Source of the DNA: Mactra quadrangularis
Lineage: Eukaryota; Mollusca; Bivalvia; Venerida; Mactridae
Direction of reading: 5' to 3'
NCBI GenBank assembly: GCA_025267735.1
Contig: CM046304.1
Span: forward strand, 26,167,381-26,231,380
DNA: 64,000 nucleotides
The notes below the pieces were generated by a model, which was given only the letters and a program-made list of their open reading frames with translations, was not told the DNA's origin and searched no databases. Shown here one piece after another: positions 61,423 to 64,000 of this stretch (the first letter of the stretch is position 1; each line of letters opens with the position of its first letter). Position numbers and translations under genes: made by a program.

Positions 61423-62224
61423 TTAAATTATTGGTAACACATTTAGAAATCATAGTTTATGGTCTTAGACTACAGACCTAGTACATCGTTATCAGGCATC
61501 ATAAAGTGCTACCTACATGTATTTAAAAATTAGATTTTATTGTAGTTTAGTCATACCGATGATGAAAATTTTGCACCAAAAAGCCAAAAACAAAATGAAA
61601 TAACTAGGAATGTAAAGTAACTATGTTTTTATTTACATGCAAGTGTAGGAATGTTTATCGATTTTATTTCTATGATTTTAATACCTTAGAATCACATAAT
61701 TAAACAACAATCTACATGAATGTGAATTATAAATGTATGCAAATGTAAGGAAAATACTGTTTTACTATATCTATTTATGATACGTGCAAAAACCTAAGCT
61801 TTTTTTTTCTATAAAATGAAGAAAAAAAGGCTTCCTAGTACTGACATAAATATAAAGGATATGATTGAAATAAATTTGTTCATTAAAAATTTAAAACATT
61901 GAATAATATAATAAAATATATTGATTTCTGAAGTAAACAATATCTTCAACAATTTCAAAACTAAGTGTAACAATAATTTCAACCAATTCAAAACTAAGAG
62001 TAACAATAATTTAAATGTGAGCAACAGAAAAAAAGTTCTCAAACATTTAGTTTAAAAATGTAACCAGAATCCTAATAATACATACTAAATCATAACAAAA
62101 AATAATTGCAAATACATTTTGCTGGAACTAATTTAAATATATTCTTGACAGGCTGGTCAGCCCGTAGTGTTACCTCCTATTTCTTAAACAGTTGATTATG
62201 ATTTGACACTTTGCATGTACTAAT

Positions 62225-64000
62225 GATTTAAATATTTGTTTGATACTGATAGCTGTCTATGTGTGAGTGTCAAGATATTGGAAGAAAGATACTTACCTGA
62301 AGAATAGTACTTAGCTAACAATTTGTAATAAGAATAGCTGACAGTGTATGAATGTAAAGTTATTTTCAGACAGAAACCTACATGAGGGAAGATACCAAGT
62401 GATAGCTGACATTGTGTGAATGTCAAGATATTGGAACAAAGATATTTAACTGAGGAATGGTACAAAGTGATAGCTGACAGTGATTAAAATATGAGGGAAG
62501 GTACCAAGTAAAAGATGATGGTGTATGAATGTAAAGATATTCATTTAATATTAATATTAAACCTATATGTGTGAATATAAAATTTTGACAGCAGACAATG
62601 TGTAAATGACAATATATTGCAGGAAAGATACTTACCTGAGGAATGGTACCAACTGATAGCTGACTGTGTGCCAATGTAAACTTATTATAAGAAAGAAACC
62701 TACATGAGGAAAGGCATCAAGTGATAGCTGACAATGTGTGAATGTCATTACAATGGAGGAAAGATACTTACCTGAGGAAAAGTACCAAGTGATAGCTGAC
62801 TGTGTGTGAATGTATATTTATTAAAAGGAAGAAACATACATGAGCAAAGGTACCAAGTGATATCTGACTGTGTGAATGTAAAGTTATAGTAAGAAAGAAA
62901 CCTACATGAAGGAAGGTACCAAGTGATAGCTGAAAATGAATGGATATCAAGATATTGGACGCATGATAGGGCTTACTTACCTGAGGAATGGTACAAAGTG
63001 ATAGATGACAGTGTGTGAATGTAAATTTATTGTAAGTTAGAAACCTACATGAGGAAAGGTACCAAGTGATAGCTGACAATGAACAGATGTCAAACTATTT
63101 GAAAAAAGAAACATATTCGTGTGAATGTAAACTAATGATAGCTGACAATGTGTGAATGTAAACGTATGATAGCTGACAATATGTGAATGAAAATTTATTA
63201 TGAGAAAGAAACCTTCACGCGAGAAGGTACGAAGTGATAGCTGACAATGTATTGATGTCAGGATATTCGAAGAAAGATAATTACCTTAGGAATAGTATTA
63301 ATTGATAGCTGACAATGAGTGAATAAAATGTATTATAAGATAGAAACATACTTTTGGGATGATACCAAGCTGTCAATTTATGATTGACAATGATTACATT
63401 GGAGGAAAGATACTTACCTGAGGAATGGTACCTTGAAATACTTGACAATATGTGATTGTAAATTTATTATAAGAAGGAAACCTACTTGAGGGAAGATACT
63501 AAGTGATTGCTGAAAATATGTGAATGTAAATTCGTTATAAGAGAAAATCCTACATGTGGGAATGTACCAAGTCATAGCAGCTGACGTATGTGAATTTTAA
63601 CTGAATACAAAATAAAAACCCACATGAATAAATATACCAAATGATAGCTGATGATGTGTGAATGTAAACTTATTATAAAAATATAACAGTACGTGTGGTT
63701 GTAAACTTATGTGTGAATGTCAATATATAATAGAGGAGATAGCTGTCTATGTGTGAATGCATATTTTTAAAAGAAAGAAACCTACATGAGGAAATGTACC
63801 AAGTGAATGCTGACAATGTGTGAATGTAAACTTATGATAGTTGACAATGTGTGAATGTCAATACATTGGAGGAAAGATACTTACCTGAGGAAAGGTACCA
63901 AGTGATAGCTGTCTGTGTGTGAATGTATACTGATTAAAAGGAAGAAACCTACATGAGGAAAGGTACCAAGTGATCGTTGACAATGTGTAAATGTAAACTT
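62225..64000 (+). repeat. ~70-bp two-type tandem array, runs off the window
   Basis: GATAGCTGACAATGTGTGAA recurs about every 65-70 bp with variation. Two unit types are mixed: one with CTTATTATAAGAAAGAAACC and TACATGAGGAAAGGTACCAA, the other with ATTGGAGGAAAGATACTTAC and CTGAGGAATGGTACC. The array is degenerate and continues past base 64000. On the minus strand the second type repeatedly shows CTCAG/GTAAGTATC, a perfect splice-donor consensus. The minus frames of 81-103 codons are repeat translations without a recognisable domain. Confidence 0.85.

Larger units (their letters stand above)
54186..62217 (+). repeat. Higher-order satellite, six large units
   Basis: The marker GCAAAAATTARAATGATGTG occurs at 54386, 55415, 56833, 58174, 59515 and 60856. 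The last four are spaced exactly 1341 bp apart and nearly identical. The first unit is 1029 bp and the second 1418 bp. Every unit has the same core: hairpin cluster, then TTATTGGTAACACATTTAG to TTATCGATTTT. Two alternative tails follow. Tail A (TAATTAAACCTCATTATTAT...) precedes units 1 and 2. Tail B (CCTCAGAATCACATAGTTAA... to AGGCTGGTCAGCCCGTAGTG) follows units 2-6. The last copy is diverged from about 61640. No coding sequence. Confidence 0.95.

Noticed and set aside
62220..63079. Minus-strand ORFs with repeated SLGTIPQV as a repeat protein
   Set aside because: The ORFs follow the degenerate ~70-bp array and break frequently. Unit lengths vary without keeping frame.

Overview
The window is AT-rich, intron- or intergenic-like eukaryotic DNA with no convincing protein-coding gene. 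It looks like a bivalve mollusc (inference). The reasons are composition, the density of short interspersed repeats, and several repeat types I remember from bivalve genomes. These include elements with ~155-170 bp core tandem repeats and hairpin or inverted-repeat ends like the 'pearl' non-autonomous Helentrons, AAGATGGC...GCCATTTTGAATT repeats, and tRNA-derived SINEs. No database search was possible, so family names are by recognition only. All short open frames outside the repeats look like chance frames, and the long ones fall inside minisatellites.

Layout. 1-29,237: mostly unique AT-rich sequence with scattered, decayed tRNA-derived SINEs of at least three families, one small TTAA-flanked MITE, and a B-box-bearing minisatellite (18.0-18.8 kb) interrupted by a 90-bp palindrome. 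29,240-32,692: a mariner-type TA-flanked element that carries an inner insertion, which itself carries a TTAA-flanked element, making a three-level nest. It is followed by two SINEs, one with perfect 13-bp target duplications. 33.2-39.5 kb: unique DNA with a CpG/E-box cluster near 38.4-38.7 kb and a few minus-strand splice-like segments. 39,535-40,475: a second, compact copy of the mariner-type element. 41.2-44.3 kb: a G-poor AAC/ACA-rich tract split by a pearl-like element, then an 86-bp satellite. 45,056-45,743: a dead Tc1-like transposase on the minus strand.

The right end is satellite-dominated. There is a 50-bp minisatellite (49.6-51.3 kb) open in all three forward frames, a pearl-like element (51.7-53.7 kb), a higher-order satellite (54.2-62.2 kb), and a ~70-bp array (62.2 kb to the window end). 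The higher-order satellite has units of exactly 1341 bp in its central part. Each unit carries a cluster of ~78-bp imperfect palindromes.

The most interesting signal is that palindrome satellite. The hairpin arms differ between positions in the cluster, yet left and right arms stay complementary, as expected if the folded shape is maintained or if the repeats spread through a hairpin intermediate. No genes act together in this window. The relations worth noting are between repeats: nesting, a SINE apparently seeding a minisatellite, and possible splice signals on the minus strand that could belong to a long-intron gene.
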